A stretch of DNA of 64,000 bases from Rhodobacterales bacterium (lineage in GTDB: Bacteria > Pseudomonadota > Alphaproteobacteria > Rhizobiales > Stappiaceae). Below the pieces are notes generated by a model that ran no database searches, was not told the origin of the DNA, and saw only the letters and a program-made list of their open reading frames with translations. Shown piece by piece: positions 28,375-35,573 of the stretch (position 1 is its first letter; every line of letters starts with the position of its first letter). The position numbers were made by a program, and so were the translations under genes. Location of the stretch: positions 1 to 64,000 of the forward strand of contig VIRH01000124.1 of the NCBI GenBank assembly GCA_008107755.1, written 5' to 3'.

Positions 28375-28527
28375 ATGTTTGACACTGTGCGCCAGAAATA
28401 CAGCAACTGGGTGAGCTATCGCCGTGCGGTTGACGAATTGTCCCGCCTCTCATCCCGTGAGCTTGCAGATCTTGGTATCTGCCGTAGCGACATTCGATTT
28501 GTCGCTCGCCGTTCAAGGAACGGCTGA
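28375..28527 (+). CDS. DUF1127 small protein (locus A)
   Basis: A 50-residue basic protein of the DUF1127 (YjiS-like) family: short helical N-terminus with FDTVRQKYSNWVSYRRAV, then the conserved ELSRLSSRELADLGICRSDI and a Arg-rich end. AAGGA (28362-28366) lies eight bases before ATG 28375. In Rhodobacter sphaeroides a homologue (ccaF1) is an RNA-binding protein encoded in the same transcript as the CcsR small RNAs; the same arrangement is seen here, with CCTCCTCCC hairpins immediately downstream. Confidence 0.9.
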   Translation: MFDTVRQKYSNWVSYRRAVDELSRLSSRELADLGICRSDIRFVARRSRNG

Positions 28528-28539
28528 ACATAGAGATCG

Positions 28540-28662
28540 CGTCCTGAGGCATCCTCCTCCCAGCCGATGGACGTGTGACACGCGGGGCATCCTCCTCCCA
28601 GTCCCGTAACGTCGAAACGACGCCCGCCACTACCTCCTCCCAGTGGCGGGCGTTCGTCTTTT
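28540..28662 (+). ncRNA. Cuckoo/CcsR-like small RNA locus A (three CCTCCTCCC hairpins)
   Basis: Three successive hairpins each show CCTCCTCCC in the loop. Hairpin 1 spans 28540-28573 (CGTCC and GGC outer and inner stems, motif 28553-28561). Hairpin 2 spans 28583-28606 (6-bp stem, motif 28591-28599). Hairpin 3 spans 28620-28653 (perfect 12-bp stem ACGCCCGCCACT, motif 28633-28641) and is followed by TCGTCTTTT, making it the intrinsic terminator. It begins 13 bases after the DUF1127 stop, so the RNA is probably processed from that mRNA. The loops are anti-Shine-Dalgarno in sequence and should pair with GGGAGG-type sites. The family usually has two hairpins; three is unusual. Confidence 0.85.
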
Positions 28663-28814
28663 CGGCCCGCTTCATCCCCTCACCTACATTCGAATTGACG
28701 CTTTCTGCCCGGGCTTCCTGATGTGTCCGTACCGGATGGTAGTCCGTCGCGGCCAAGTCATGTTGCATTGCAGCATTATCTGTTCCGCAGACGGTCGAGC
28801 TATGCGTTTATGTA

Positions 28815-28828
28815 GTTGCAAATGCAAT
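28815..28828. promoter_or_regulatory. Palindrome GTTGCA-AA-TGCAAT upstream of DUF1127 locus B
   Basis: Near-copy of the 28150 palindrome, with one mismatched outer pair, starting 226 bases before the second DUF1127 ATG. The equal distance suggests a shared control element or shared ancestry of the two promoter regions. Confidence 0.4.
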
Positions 28829-28872
28829 TATCGCCGCATTTCAGATATGCAGAAAATCCCTTCCTTACTTAC

Positions 28873-28917
28873 GTTAATGGACATTAACCTTGTGGACGTC
28901 TGCGTAAAATGCATATC
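28873..28917 (+). promoter_or_regulatory. Palindrome and RpoH-like promoter candidate for locus B
   Basis: GTTAATG-GA-CATTAAC (28873-28888) is a perfect palindrome directly abutting CTTGTG (28889-28894). A GCATAT element (28911-28916) follows with a 16-base spacer. CTTG at -35 fits heat-shock sigma (RpoH) promoters, which drive CcsR loci in Rhodobacter. The match is short and is a prediction only. Confidence 0.3.
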
Positions 28918-28960
28918 AGCTTCGCGATTTGCCCCCTACCTCGCAGCGCACAAAAAAACT

Positions 28961-28980
28961 ATCTTACAAAACTGTAAGAT
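28961..28980. promoter_or_regulatory. 20-bp perfect palindrome upstream of DUF1127 locus B
   Basis: ATCTTACA and TGTAAGAT form a perfect 8-bp inverted repeat around AAAC, 60 bases before the second DUF1127 ATG. It is A+T-rich in a G+C-rich genome. It could be an operator or a leader hairpin. The rest of the 378 bases between locus A and locus B shows no gene. Confidence 0.4.
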
Positions 28981-29040
28981 GAACGGGCCAGACGCCGATC
29001 CGAGGTGCCGTGGCCATAGATATAGCGAAAGGCCTCAACC

Positions 29041-29190
29041 ATGATCGATACTGTTGTTCGCAAATTCAACAACTGGAAACGCTTCCGTCAGACCTATGAC
29101 GAGCTGTCCAGCCTCAGCAACCGCGAACTGAACGACCTGGGCATCGCCCGCGCAGACATCTCACGCTACGCACGTATGTCCGCACGATAA
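29041..29190 (+). CDS. DUF1127 small protein (locus B)
   Basis: A 49-residue DUF1127 protein. It opens with MIDTVVRKFNNWKRFRQTYD and carries the hallmark ELSSLSNRELNDLGIARADI followed by SRYARMSAR. It aligns along its whole length with the locus A protein. AAAGG lies about 10 bases upstream. It is directly followed by a second CCTCCTCCC RNA element, so the gene-RNA unit is duplicated in tandem, about 670 bases apart. Confidence 0.9.
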   Translation: MIDTVVRKFNNWKRFRQTYDELSSLSNRELNDLGIARADISRYARMSAR

Positions 29191-29199
29191 TCAGTTTCG

Positions 29200-29307
29200 C
29201 AGTCTGACGTCATCCTCCTCCCAGTCTTCAGACTGCGCTTCTGCGGGTTTTCCGCAGAACTTCAAAAGCGCCTGCCGGTACCTCCTCCCACCGGCAGGCG
29301 TTTTTTT
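29200..29307 (+). ncRNA. Cuckoo/CcsR-like small RNA locus B (two CCTCCTCCC hairpins)
   Basis: Hairpin 1 (29200-29235) has an 8-bp outer stem CAGTCTGA/TCAGACTG and CCTCCTCCC at 29214-29222 in the loop. A middle hairpin (29239-29259; TTCTGCGG stem, GTTTT loop) lacks the motif. The last hairpin (29269-29300) has an 11-bp perfect stem CGCCTGCCGGT with CCTCCTCCC at 29281-29289 as its loop and is followed by seven T, a textbook terminator. It begins 10 bases after the DUF1127 stop. Two motif-bearing hairpins match the cuckoo RNA layout exactly. The bases from 29308 to 29543 show no further gene. Confidence 0.88.
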
Positions 29308-29543
29308 GTTTTCCCTTCTCCCTCTTTCTGCTTCTTCGCCTTCACGTTCCCGGTCTCATGGGTTTGCGCTCCTGATCGCGTCTGATTGGTTCGGTTTGAC
29401 GATCCATCTGTTTGACATTGTGTCGCCATGCTTTCGTTGGTGATTGGACCGGGAAATCGATGAGTGGTATCAGGGCGGCTAAAGATCTCGTGCCCAAGGC
29501 GCTCTTGCCTGAGTGCGACCCGAGACTATTTCAAGGATCGATC

Positions 29544-30962
29544 ATGACGCCTGTTCACATCATCGGCGGGGGACTTGCCGGATCCGAGGCTGCCTGGCAG
29601 ATCGCGCAGGCCGGATACGCCGTCGTTCTCCATGAGATGCGGCCTGTCCGCAAGACCGATGCCCATCAAACTGAAGGCCTGGCTGAGCTCGTTTGCTCCA
29701 ACTCCTTCAGATCGGACGATTCGGATCAGAATGCGGTCGGACTGATTCATCACGAGTTGCGCCAACTCGGCTCTTTGATCATGTCCTGCGCAGACGCCCA
29801 TCAGGTTCCAGCCGGCAGCGCCCTTGCAGTGGATCGGGATGGTTTTTCCGACGCGGTGACGAAAGCGCTTCATGACCACCCCAGAATTACTGTCGAGCGC
29901 GAAGAAATTGCCGGTCTGCCGCCGGCTGAGTGGGACAAGGTCATCATTGCGACCGGCCCGCTAACGTCTCCCTCACTCTCACAGGCTGTGCTTGAGAAAA
30001 GCGGCGAGGATGCGCTCGCTTTCTTCGATGCCATCGCCCCGATTGTTCACTTTGATTCGGTGGATCTGTCAAAAGCCTGGTTCCAGTCTCGATATGACAA
30101 GGTTGGTCCAGGTGGGACGGGAAAGGACTACCTCAACTGCCCGATGGACCGTGACCAATATGAAGCGTTCATCGACGCACTTTTGACTGGAGAGACCGCC
30201 GACTTCAAGGAATGGGAGGCCAACACGCCCTATTTCGACGGCTGCCTGCCGATCGAGGTGATGGCATCGCGTGGACGCGAGACATTGCGTCATGGGCCCA
30301 TGAAACCGATGGGATTGACGAATGCGCACAATCCGGACGTGAAGGCCTATGCGGTGGTGCAGTTGCGGCAGGACAATGCGCTCGGTACGCTTTACAACAT
30401 GGTCGGATTTCAGACCAAGCTGAAATACGGTGCCCAGGCAGATATCTTCCGGATGATTCCGGGGCTCGAGAATGCTCAGTTCGCACGTCTCGGCGGCCTC
30501 CACCGCAACACCTTCCTCAACTCCCCGAAGGTGCTTGACGGGACACTTCGCCTGAAGGCAGACCAGCGACTGCGCTTCGCCGGACAGATCACCGGGTGCG
30601 AAGGCTATGTCGAATCGGCAAGCGTCGGCTGCATGGCGGGACTTTTCTCGGTCCTTGAAGCGCGCGGGCTCGATATTGTTCCGCCTCCCGACACCACTGC
30701 GATGGGAGCTCTGCTTGGGCACATCACCGGCGGCCATATCACACGGGAAGATGGTGCGGGCAAACCCGGTTCATTCCAGCCAATGAATGTCAACTTCGGC
30801 CTGTTCCCTCCGGTAGACGCTCCGAAGACGGACGAAGACGGCAAGCGTCTCAAGGGCAAGGACAAGGCAAGAGCGAAAAAGCTGGCCACCACTCGACGCG
30901 CCAAAAGCGACTTTGCGGCCTGGCAAACCCGGATCGGCATCACGCAGGAAGCAGCCGAATAA
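29544..30962 (+). CDS. trmFO: FADH2/folate-dependent tRNA (uracil-54-C5) methyltransferase
   Basis: Makes ribothymidine at position 54 of tRNA using methylenetetrahydrofolate and FADH2. The 472 residues start with the FAD motif HIIGGGLAGSEAAWQIA, then HEMRPVRKTDAHQTEGLAELVCSNSFRSD, which is characteristic of the family, and GCEGYVESASVGCMAGL near the end. ATG 29544 has AAGGA about seven bases upstream; an earlier in-frame start would add an unconserved 44 residues. The C-terminal tail is Lys/Arg-rich. A strong hairpin follows. Confidence 0.96.
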   Translation: MTPVHIIGGGLAGSEAAWQIAQAGYAVVLHEMRPVRKTDAHQTEGLAELVCSNSFRSDDSDQNAVGLIHHELRQLGSLIMSCADAHQVPAGSALAVDRDGFSDAVTKALHDHPRITVEREEIAGLPPAEWDKVIIATGPLTSPSLSQAVLEKSGEDALAFFDAIAPIVHFDSVDLSKAWFQSRYDKVGPGGTGKDYLNCPMDRDQYEAFIDALLTGETADFKEWEANTPYFDGCLPIEVMASRGRETLRHGPMKPMGLTNAHNPDVKAYAVVQLRQDNALGTLYNMVGFQTKLKYGAQADIFRMIPGLENAQFARLGGLHRNTFLNSPKVLDGTLRLKADQRLRFAGQITGCEGYVESASVGCMAGLFSVLEARGLDIVPPPDTTAMGALLGHITGGHITREDGAGKPGSFQPMNVNFGLFPPVDAPKTDEDGKRLKGKDKARAKKLATTRRAKSDFAAWQTRIGITQEAAE

Positions 30963-30968
30963 TAAACT

Positions 30969-30996
30969 TCTGGCGGCCGGAAATCCGGCCGCCAGA
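30969..30996. terminator. Hairpin between convergent trmFO and phytoene synthase-like genes
   Basis: TCTGGCGGCCGG (30969-30980) pairs perfectly over 12 bp with 30985-30996 around AAAT. It starts six bases after the trmFO stop and lies just beyond the stop of the converging gene. No T-run is visible, but position and stability favour a shared terminator. Confidence 0.55.
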
Positions 30997-31008
30997 CACT
31001 CTCGACAC

Positions 31009-31860
31009 TCAGATGCGTTGGAAAATCCGGCCTGCCCCACGCCAGAGCAGCCATTGGCGCTTCAGCTGGGACAGTTCGAGAAGGTTCTTGAGTGGATTGA
31101 AATCCGCCCGTTCCATTTGCTTCAGATACGGTTCGACAAGTACCAGCGGCAGGAAGGCATTGTTACATTTGGCCGGCACGTCTTCTGCTGCTTTCCTGAC
31201 CCTGCCAAGGTGATGTCTGACATGGGCACGCATTTCCGAAAGGACTGCCTCGAGCTCCGGTGTCATCTCACCGCGAAAGACAGTCTGCGGGTCGAGATTA
31301 TGCCGAGCCTGAACGTCGCTCGGCAAATACATCTGCTGCCGTGACGCATGCCAGGGCAAGGCGCGAATCAGCCCGGTCACCGCGTAGGCGACGCCGGCGT
31401 GACCTGCGGCCGTCGACGTTCCCGCTTCCTCGCCTGCGTTCAGAACAAGACACGCAAGCTGCATGACGCTTGAAACGGTCTCGCCCGCATATCCCTCAAG
31501 ATCGTTCAGACTGGGCATGGGATCGTTGTAAAGATCAAAGATCCGCGCCTCCGTCATGGCGACCAGCGTCTGCCGAGGGAGGCGGTACCTTTCAACAGTC
31601 TGGAGCAGCGCATTGGCGACGGGATTGGATGCGACGGCACCATGCTCAGTGCCTTCCAGCAGGTCTCGCCACCATTGAAGACGAACCTCGCCCGGCAATG
31701 GTTCTGAGACGAGTTCACGGATCCGCGCGATCTCGGTGGAGAATGCATAAAGGGCCATCAGCCCGGGGCGTGCATCATCCGGCGCAAGGAGCGCGGAAAG
31801 ATAGCGGTCCTTGTCATAACGGCGCACCAGATCTGCGGCATGGTCGAAATCAGTCTTCAT
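31009..31860 (-). CDS. Squalene/phytoene synthase-family protein (NDUFAF6-like)
   Basis: A 283-residue member of the trans-isoprenyl diphosphate synthase-like family. It keeps LMALYAFSTEIARIRELVSEPLPGEVRLQWWRDLLEG and a helix bundle, but the first Asp-rich motif of true phytoene/squalene synthases (DxxxD) is not apparent, which is typical of the complex I assembly factor NDUFAF6 group. ATG 31860 is chosen because the domain begins there; a longer frame starts at 31920. It lies upstream of nothing on its own strand except the Mth938-like/secDF group, and that neighbourhood supports a membrane-protein assembly role rather than carotenoid synthesis. Confidence 0.75.
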   Translation of the reverse strand: MKTDFDHAADLVRRYDKDRYLSALLAPDDARPGLMALYAFSTEIARIRELVSEPLPGEVRLQWWRDLLEGTEHGAVASNPVANALLQTVERYRLPRQTLVAMTEARIFDLYNDPMPSLNDLEGYAGETVSSVMQLACLVLNAGEEAGTSTAAGHAGVAYAVTGLIRALPWHASRQQMYLPSDVQARHNLDPQTVFRGEMTPELEAVLSEMRAHVRHHLGRVRKAAEDVPAKCNNAFLPLVLVEPYLKQMERADFNPLKNLLELSQLKRQWLLWRGAGRIFQRI

Positions 31861-31960
31861 GGTTGCCCGTTTGGCCTCGTCCTGCTGATCAGACCGTCGA
31901 GATCCAGTGTGTCGACGCATGAAACTCAGCTATGTAGCGTCAGTTTGACTGGTCTACACC

Positions 31961-32347
31961 CTAGTCGACCGCGAGAAGCGCTGCGGCGACCGCACGGTCC
32001 TCCGCCAGTAGAACGTTGTAGGTCCGTACCGCTGCACCGGTGGACATCGGGTCGGCCAAAATTCCAGCCTCCCGAAACATGTCCTTGAGAGCCGCTGGCA
32101 AGGGCTTCAGGTCTGTTCCCGTCCCTACGAGGAGCACTTCGATGCCGGACTGCTCTGCGAGCACTTTTTCGAAGGCTTCTCGGGAAAACTCTGACGGTTC
32201 GGTAACGCTCCAGCCATAAATCCCGCTCGGCACGCACAACAGCGAACCGCGATGCGACATGTCCGCAAAGCGGAAGCCGCCGTTGCCATAGGCTTCGAGC
32301 GGCGCGCGGCCCGGAAAATGTGCGTCCCGGATTTCGAGCGCCGCCAT
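31961..32347 (-). CDS. Mth938-like domain protein (NDUFAF3-like)
   Basis: A 128-residue protein of the Mth938-like/DUF498 family. It has the core SHRGSLLCVPSGIYGWSV, EVLLVGTGTDLKPLP and DPMSTGAAVRTYNVLLAEDRAVAAALL, which match the family from end to end. The human member NDUFAF3 helps assemble complex I. Its ATG lies 3 bases after the secF stop, so it is in the yajC-secD-secF transcript. A role in inner-membrane protein assembly is inferred from homology and position. Confidence 0.88.
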   Translation of the reverse strand: MAALEIRDAHFPGRAPLEAYGNGGFRFADMSHRGSLLCVPSGIYGWSVTEPSEFSREAFEKVLAEQSGIEVLLVGTGTDLKPLPAALKDMFREAGILADPMSTGAAVRTYNVLLAEDRAVAAALLAVD

Positions 32348-32350
32348 GAC

Positions 32351-33298
32351 TCAGACCGTTGCCTTGGCGTCACCGCCCTTTTCGCCATCATCCTGCTTGT
32401 TCATCGCGTCCGGCCTCAGTTTCAGAAGAATGAGGAAGGGCGCGGCCAGGAAGATCGAGGAATAGGTCCCGATCACAATGCCGAAGATCATGGCAAGCGT
32501 GAACGACTGGATGACCTCACCGCCAAAGATATAAAGCGCGAGCAAGGCCAGCAGCGTGGTCAACGAGGTCAACGTCGTCCGGGACAAGGTCTCGTTGATC
32601 GACATGTCCAAAAGTTCCGGCAGTGGCCGCTTCTTGTATTTTCTCAGATTTTCGCGAATCCGGTCATAGACCACAACCGTATCGTTGAGCGAGTAACCGA
32701 TGATCGTCAGGACCGCCGCGATACTGGAGAGCGAAAAGTCGAGCTGAAGCAGAACGAACAGCCCGATCGTGATGATCACGTCGTTGGCCGTCGTCAGGAT
32801 CGCGCCGACCGCGAATTGCCATTCGAACCGGAACCAGATGTAGAACAGGATCGCCAAGAGGGAAGCAGCAACGGCCGTGGCCCCTGCGCGTGCCAGTTCT
32901 CCCGAGACACGCGGCCCCACCACCTCGACACGCCTGAAGTCGACATTCTGCCCTTCGAAGATGGAGCGAATGTCCTGCACGACGTTCTGCTGGGCAAGCT
33001 CGCCGCCCGGCTGTTCTTCGACTCGGATCAGGATGTCGTCGGAACCACCAAATTCCTGGACCTGTACATCACCGAGATCGAGACCGGAGAGATCGGACCT
33101 GATGGCCGCAATATCGGCAGGACCATCCGTCTTGATCTCAATGACGGTGCCGCCCTTGAAGTCGATCCCGTAGTTGAGGCCGACGGTGAAGAACGCGGTG
33201 ATCGAGGCAATCACCAGAAGAATGGACAAGGGAAAGCTGACTTTCCGCAGCCACATGAATTTGATGTGCGTGTCGTCCGGAATGAGTCTCAGCAACAT
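32351..33298 (-). CDS. secF: Protein translocase subunit SecF
   Basis: Inner-membrane component of the Sec accessory complex, using the proton gradient to pull proteins outward. The 315 residues contain six membrane segments and a periplasmic domain after the first. Motifs include FKGGTVIEI, VGPRVSGELARAG, YSLNDTVVVYDRIREN and TTLLALLALYIFGGEVIQSF. It is 16 bases after secD and 3 bases before the Mth938-like gene, indicating one operon. Confidence 0.97.
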   Translation of the reverse strand: MLLRLIPDDTHIKFMWLRKVSFPLSILLVIASITAFFTVGLNYGIDFKGGTVIEIKTDGPADIAAIRSDLSGLDLGDVQVQEFGGSDDILIRVEEQPGGELAQQNVVQDIRSIFEGQNVDFRRVEVVGPRVSGELARAGATAVAASLLAILFYIWFRFEWQFAVGAILTTANDVIITIGLFVLLQLDFSLSSIAAVLTIIGYSLNDTVVVYDRIRENLRKYKKRPLPELLDMSINETLSRTTLTSLTTLLALLALYIFGGEVIQSFTLAMIFGIVIGTYSSIFLAAPFLILLKLRPDAMNKQDDGEKGGDAKATV

Positions 33299-33314
33299 GG
33301 GCTTTTCTTTCGGA

Positions 33315-34925
33315 TCAGATCGGCAGTTTCGACGGACGGCGACGGCGGATCCAAAGAGCCACCAGCAGTCTGCTGAACGTGAAGGCCGAGAAAACGGTGG
33401 TGAAGATGCCGATGGCCAGCGTCACGGCGAAACCGCGGACGGGGCCCGAACCGAGCTGGAACAGAATGGCGGCCGCGATCAGTGTCGTGATGTTTGCATC
33501 CAGAATGGTTCCGAGCGCGCGGCTGTAGCCTGCATCGATTGCCGAAATCACGGACCTTCCAGCGCGCGATTCCTCGCGTATGCGCTCGAAGATCAGCACG
33601 TTGGCGTCCACCGCCATGCCGATTGTCAGCACGATCCCCGCGATGCCCGGCAACGTGAGCGTCGATTGCAGCAGGGTCAGCGATCCAAAGATCAGGAAGA
33701 TGTTCACTCCAAGCGCAATGTCCGCAATGATCCCGAAGCGTCCATATGCCAGGATCATGAAGATGATCACGGCTGCACCGGCGATAATGGATGCGATCTT
33801 GCCGGATTCGATGCTGTCTGCGCCGAGACCCGGCCCGATGGAGCGTTCCTCGATCACGGTCAACTTGGCCGGCAGAGCGCCAGCACGCAGAAGGACCGCG
33901 AGATCATTGGCGCCTTCGACAGTGAAGCTGCCTGAAATCTGGCCCGAGCCGCCGGTGATGGGTTCGCGGATGACAGGCGCGGAAATCACTTCATCATCAA
34001 GCACGATCGCAAACGGCCGGTTAACGTTCTGCTGGGTGATCGTCGCGAATTTGCGCGCACCGGACTGGTTGAAGCGGAAGTTCACGACCGGCTCGTTTGT
34101 TCGCTGGTCGAAGCTGACCTGTGCATCAACGAGATCGTCACCACTGAGCAGCGGAGCTTCTTCAAGCAGATACTGGATCGGCGGGTAGTCTACGGAGGGC
34201 AGCACGATGGTTCCGGGAGGCGGGCGGTTCTCCAGCGCCTGCTGACCGGTCATGGACGTGTTGACCATATGAAACGAGAGCTGAGCGGTTTCACCGACAA
34301 GCGACTTCAGACGCTCCGGATCCCCCTCGCCTGGCGCCTCAACCAGAATTCGGTCGGTTCCCTGCCGCTGGATGTTCGGTTCCGTGGTGCCGAGTTCATC
34401 AACACGGCGCCTGATCACCTCGATCGACTGCTGAACGATGTCCGCCATGCGGTCATTCAGCCCCTGCTCGGTATAGGTAAACCGGATCAGGCCGTCGTCG
34501 GATACATCCATCTGGAATTCATCGACTGCCTGTCCGCCCAAAAGACTGGATTCCAGAGGATTCACGAGCGGCCGGAGTCGTTCACGTGCATCGTCAAGCC
34601 GGGTCAGGTCCCTGATTCTGACCTGAGTCGCATCGCCCTGCACGCCAAGACCGGTATAACCGATCCGAGGATCCTCACGCAGCGCAGAGCGGATTTCGCC
34701 CACCAGAGACCGCATGCGCTTTTGCATATAGTCCTGTTTGTCGACCTCATAGAGGAGGTAAGCACCGCCCTGAAGGTCGAGACCCAGAACCATCTGGCGC
34801 TGGGGCAGGAAGTCCGGCCAGCTTTCCACCTGTTTTGCAGAAAAGAAGTTCGGCAGCGTCGTGAGTATACCGGCGGCGACCACCAGACAGATCAGTGCGA
34901 TTTTCCAGCGTGCGAAATGAAGCAT
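33315..34925 (-). CDS. secD: Protein translocase subunit SecD
   Basis: Partner of SecF, 536 residues, with six membrane segments and a large periplasmic domain after the first. It carries LGLDLQGGAYLLYEV near the start, TTEPNIQRQGTDRILVEAPG in the periplasmic part, GLGADSIESGKIASIIA and the end motif AVDANVLIFERIREE, typical for SecD. The spacing to yajC is 73 bases and to secF 16 bases. ATG 34925 begins the usual N-terminal MLHFARWKI. Confidence 0.97.
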   Translation of the reverse strand: MLHFARWKIALICLVVAAGILTTLPNFFSAKQVESWPDFLPQRQMVLGLDLQGGAYLLYEVDKQDYMQKRMRSLVGEIRSALREDPRIGYTGLGVQGDATQVRIRDLTRLDDARERLRPLVNPLESSLLGGQAVDEFQMDVSDDGLIRFTYTEQGLNDRMADIVQQSIEVIRRRVDELGTTEPNIQRQGTDRILVEAPGEGDPERLKSLVGETAQLSFHMVNTSMTGQQALENRPPPGTIVLPSVDYPPIQYLLEEAPLLSGDDLVDAQVSFDQRTNEPVVNFRFNQSGARKFATITQQNVNRPFAIVLDDEVISAPVIREPITGGSGQISGSFTVEGANDLAVLLRAGALPAKLTVIEERSIGPGLGADSIESGKIASIIAGAAVIIFMILAYGRFGIIADIALGVNIFLIFGSLTLLQSTLTLPGIAGIVLTIGMAVDANVLIFERIREESRAGRSVISAIDAGYSRALGTILDANITTLIAAAILFQLGSGPVRGFAVTLAIGIFTTVFSAFTFSRLLVALWIRRRRPSKLPI

Positions 34926-34998
34926 TGTGAAGCCTTAATGCGGACAGGCCGACAATGTGTGCCGGCCCGGGAATTCATCGAAACGGTGTTTCGGGAGC

Positions 34999-35334
34999 TT
35001 AAGCGCCCTCTTTGGCCGGCTCGGTCTTGGACCGCACTTCCTGAACCATGGAACGAACCACGCGCACTTTCACGCCTTCCGCAAGTTCCACCTGGAGTTC
35101 GCCGTCATCAACGACCTTCGACACCTTGCCGATCAAACCGCCGGTGGTGACGATCGTGTCGCCGCGACGCAGGTTGGAGATCAGTTCCTGGTGCTGCTTC
35201 ATTTTATTGCGCTGAGGCCGAATGATCAGGAAATACATGATCGCGAAGATGGCAACGAACGGCAGGATCTGAATCAGGAACCCGGACGCTCCAGCCGGTC
35301 CGGCAGCCTGTGCAAATGCGGGGGTGATGAACAT
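34999..35334 (-). CDS. yajC: Sec translocase accessory protein YajC
   Basis: A 111-residue single-span membrane protein of the SecDF-YajC complex. The hydrophobic segment ILPFVAIFAIMYFLIIRPQRNK is followed by the family's soluble domain QELISNLRRGDTIVTTGGLIGKV. A short Ala/Gly-rich N-terminus precedes it. It is the first gene of the yajC-secD-secF-Mth938 transcript and diverges from the ATPase gene at 35574 across about 240 bases that must hold both promoters. Confidence 0.96.
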   Translation of the reverse strand: MFITPAFAQAAGPAGASGFLIQILPFVAIFAIMYFLIIRPQRNKMKQHQELISNLRRGDTIVTTGGLIGKVSKVVDDGELQVELAEGVKVRVVRSMVQEVRSKTEPAKEGA

Positions 35335-35573
35335 TCAACTCTCCTAAGGGGGCGCTTTGCTTCGCCAGTGACCTTCAGTCGATCCGGCGAAAACGCTCAA
35401 TTATGGTGGCGCGGACTATAACGGCGGCGCGTTTCATTTCAAGCTTCGCTAGCAGTTTCCGGTGTACCGGCATGGGAATAACAGGCGTTTTCATGTTTTA
35501 TGCGCCGTGTTACTCCTCCCGCGACTTCACTCAGGGCCTCACATGGGCCTTTTTTAAAGGGCTTGCAAGAAGA

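Noticed and set aside
28553..29289. Repeated CCTCCTCCC as a CRISPR array or direct repeat
   Set aside because: Copies are 9-11 bases, irregularly spaced and inside hairpin loops; they fit cuckoo RNAs.
31009..31860. Carotenoid or hopanoid phytoene/squalene synthase
   Set aside because: The first Asp-rich motif is not apparent and no crt or hpn genes are near; NDUFAF6-like assignment fits better, though not proven.
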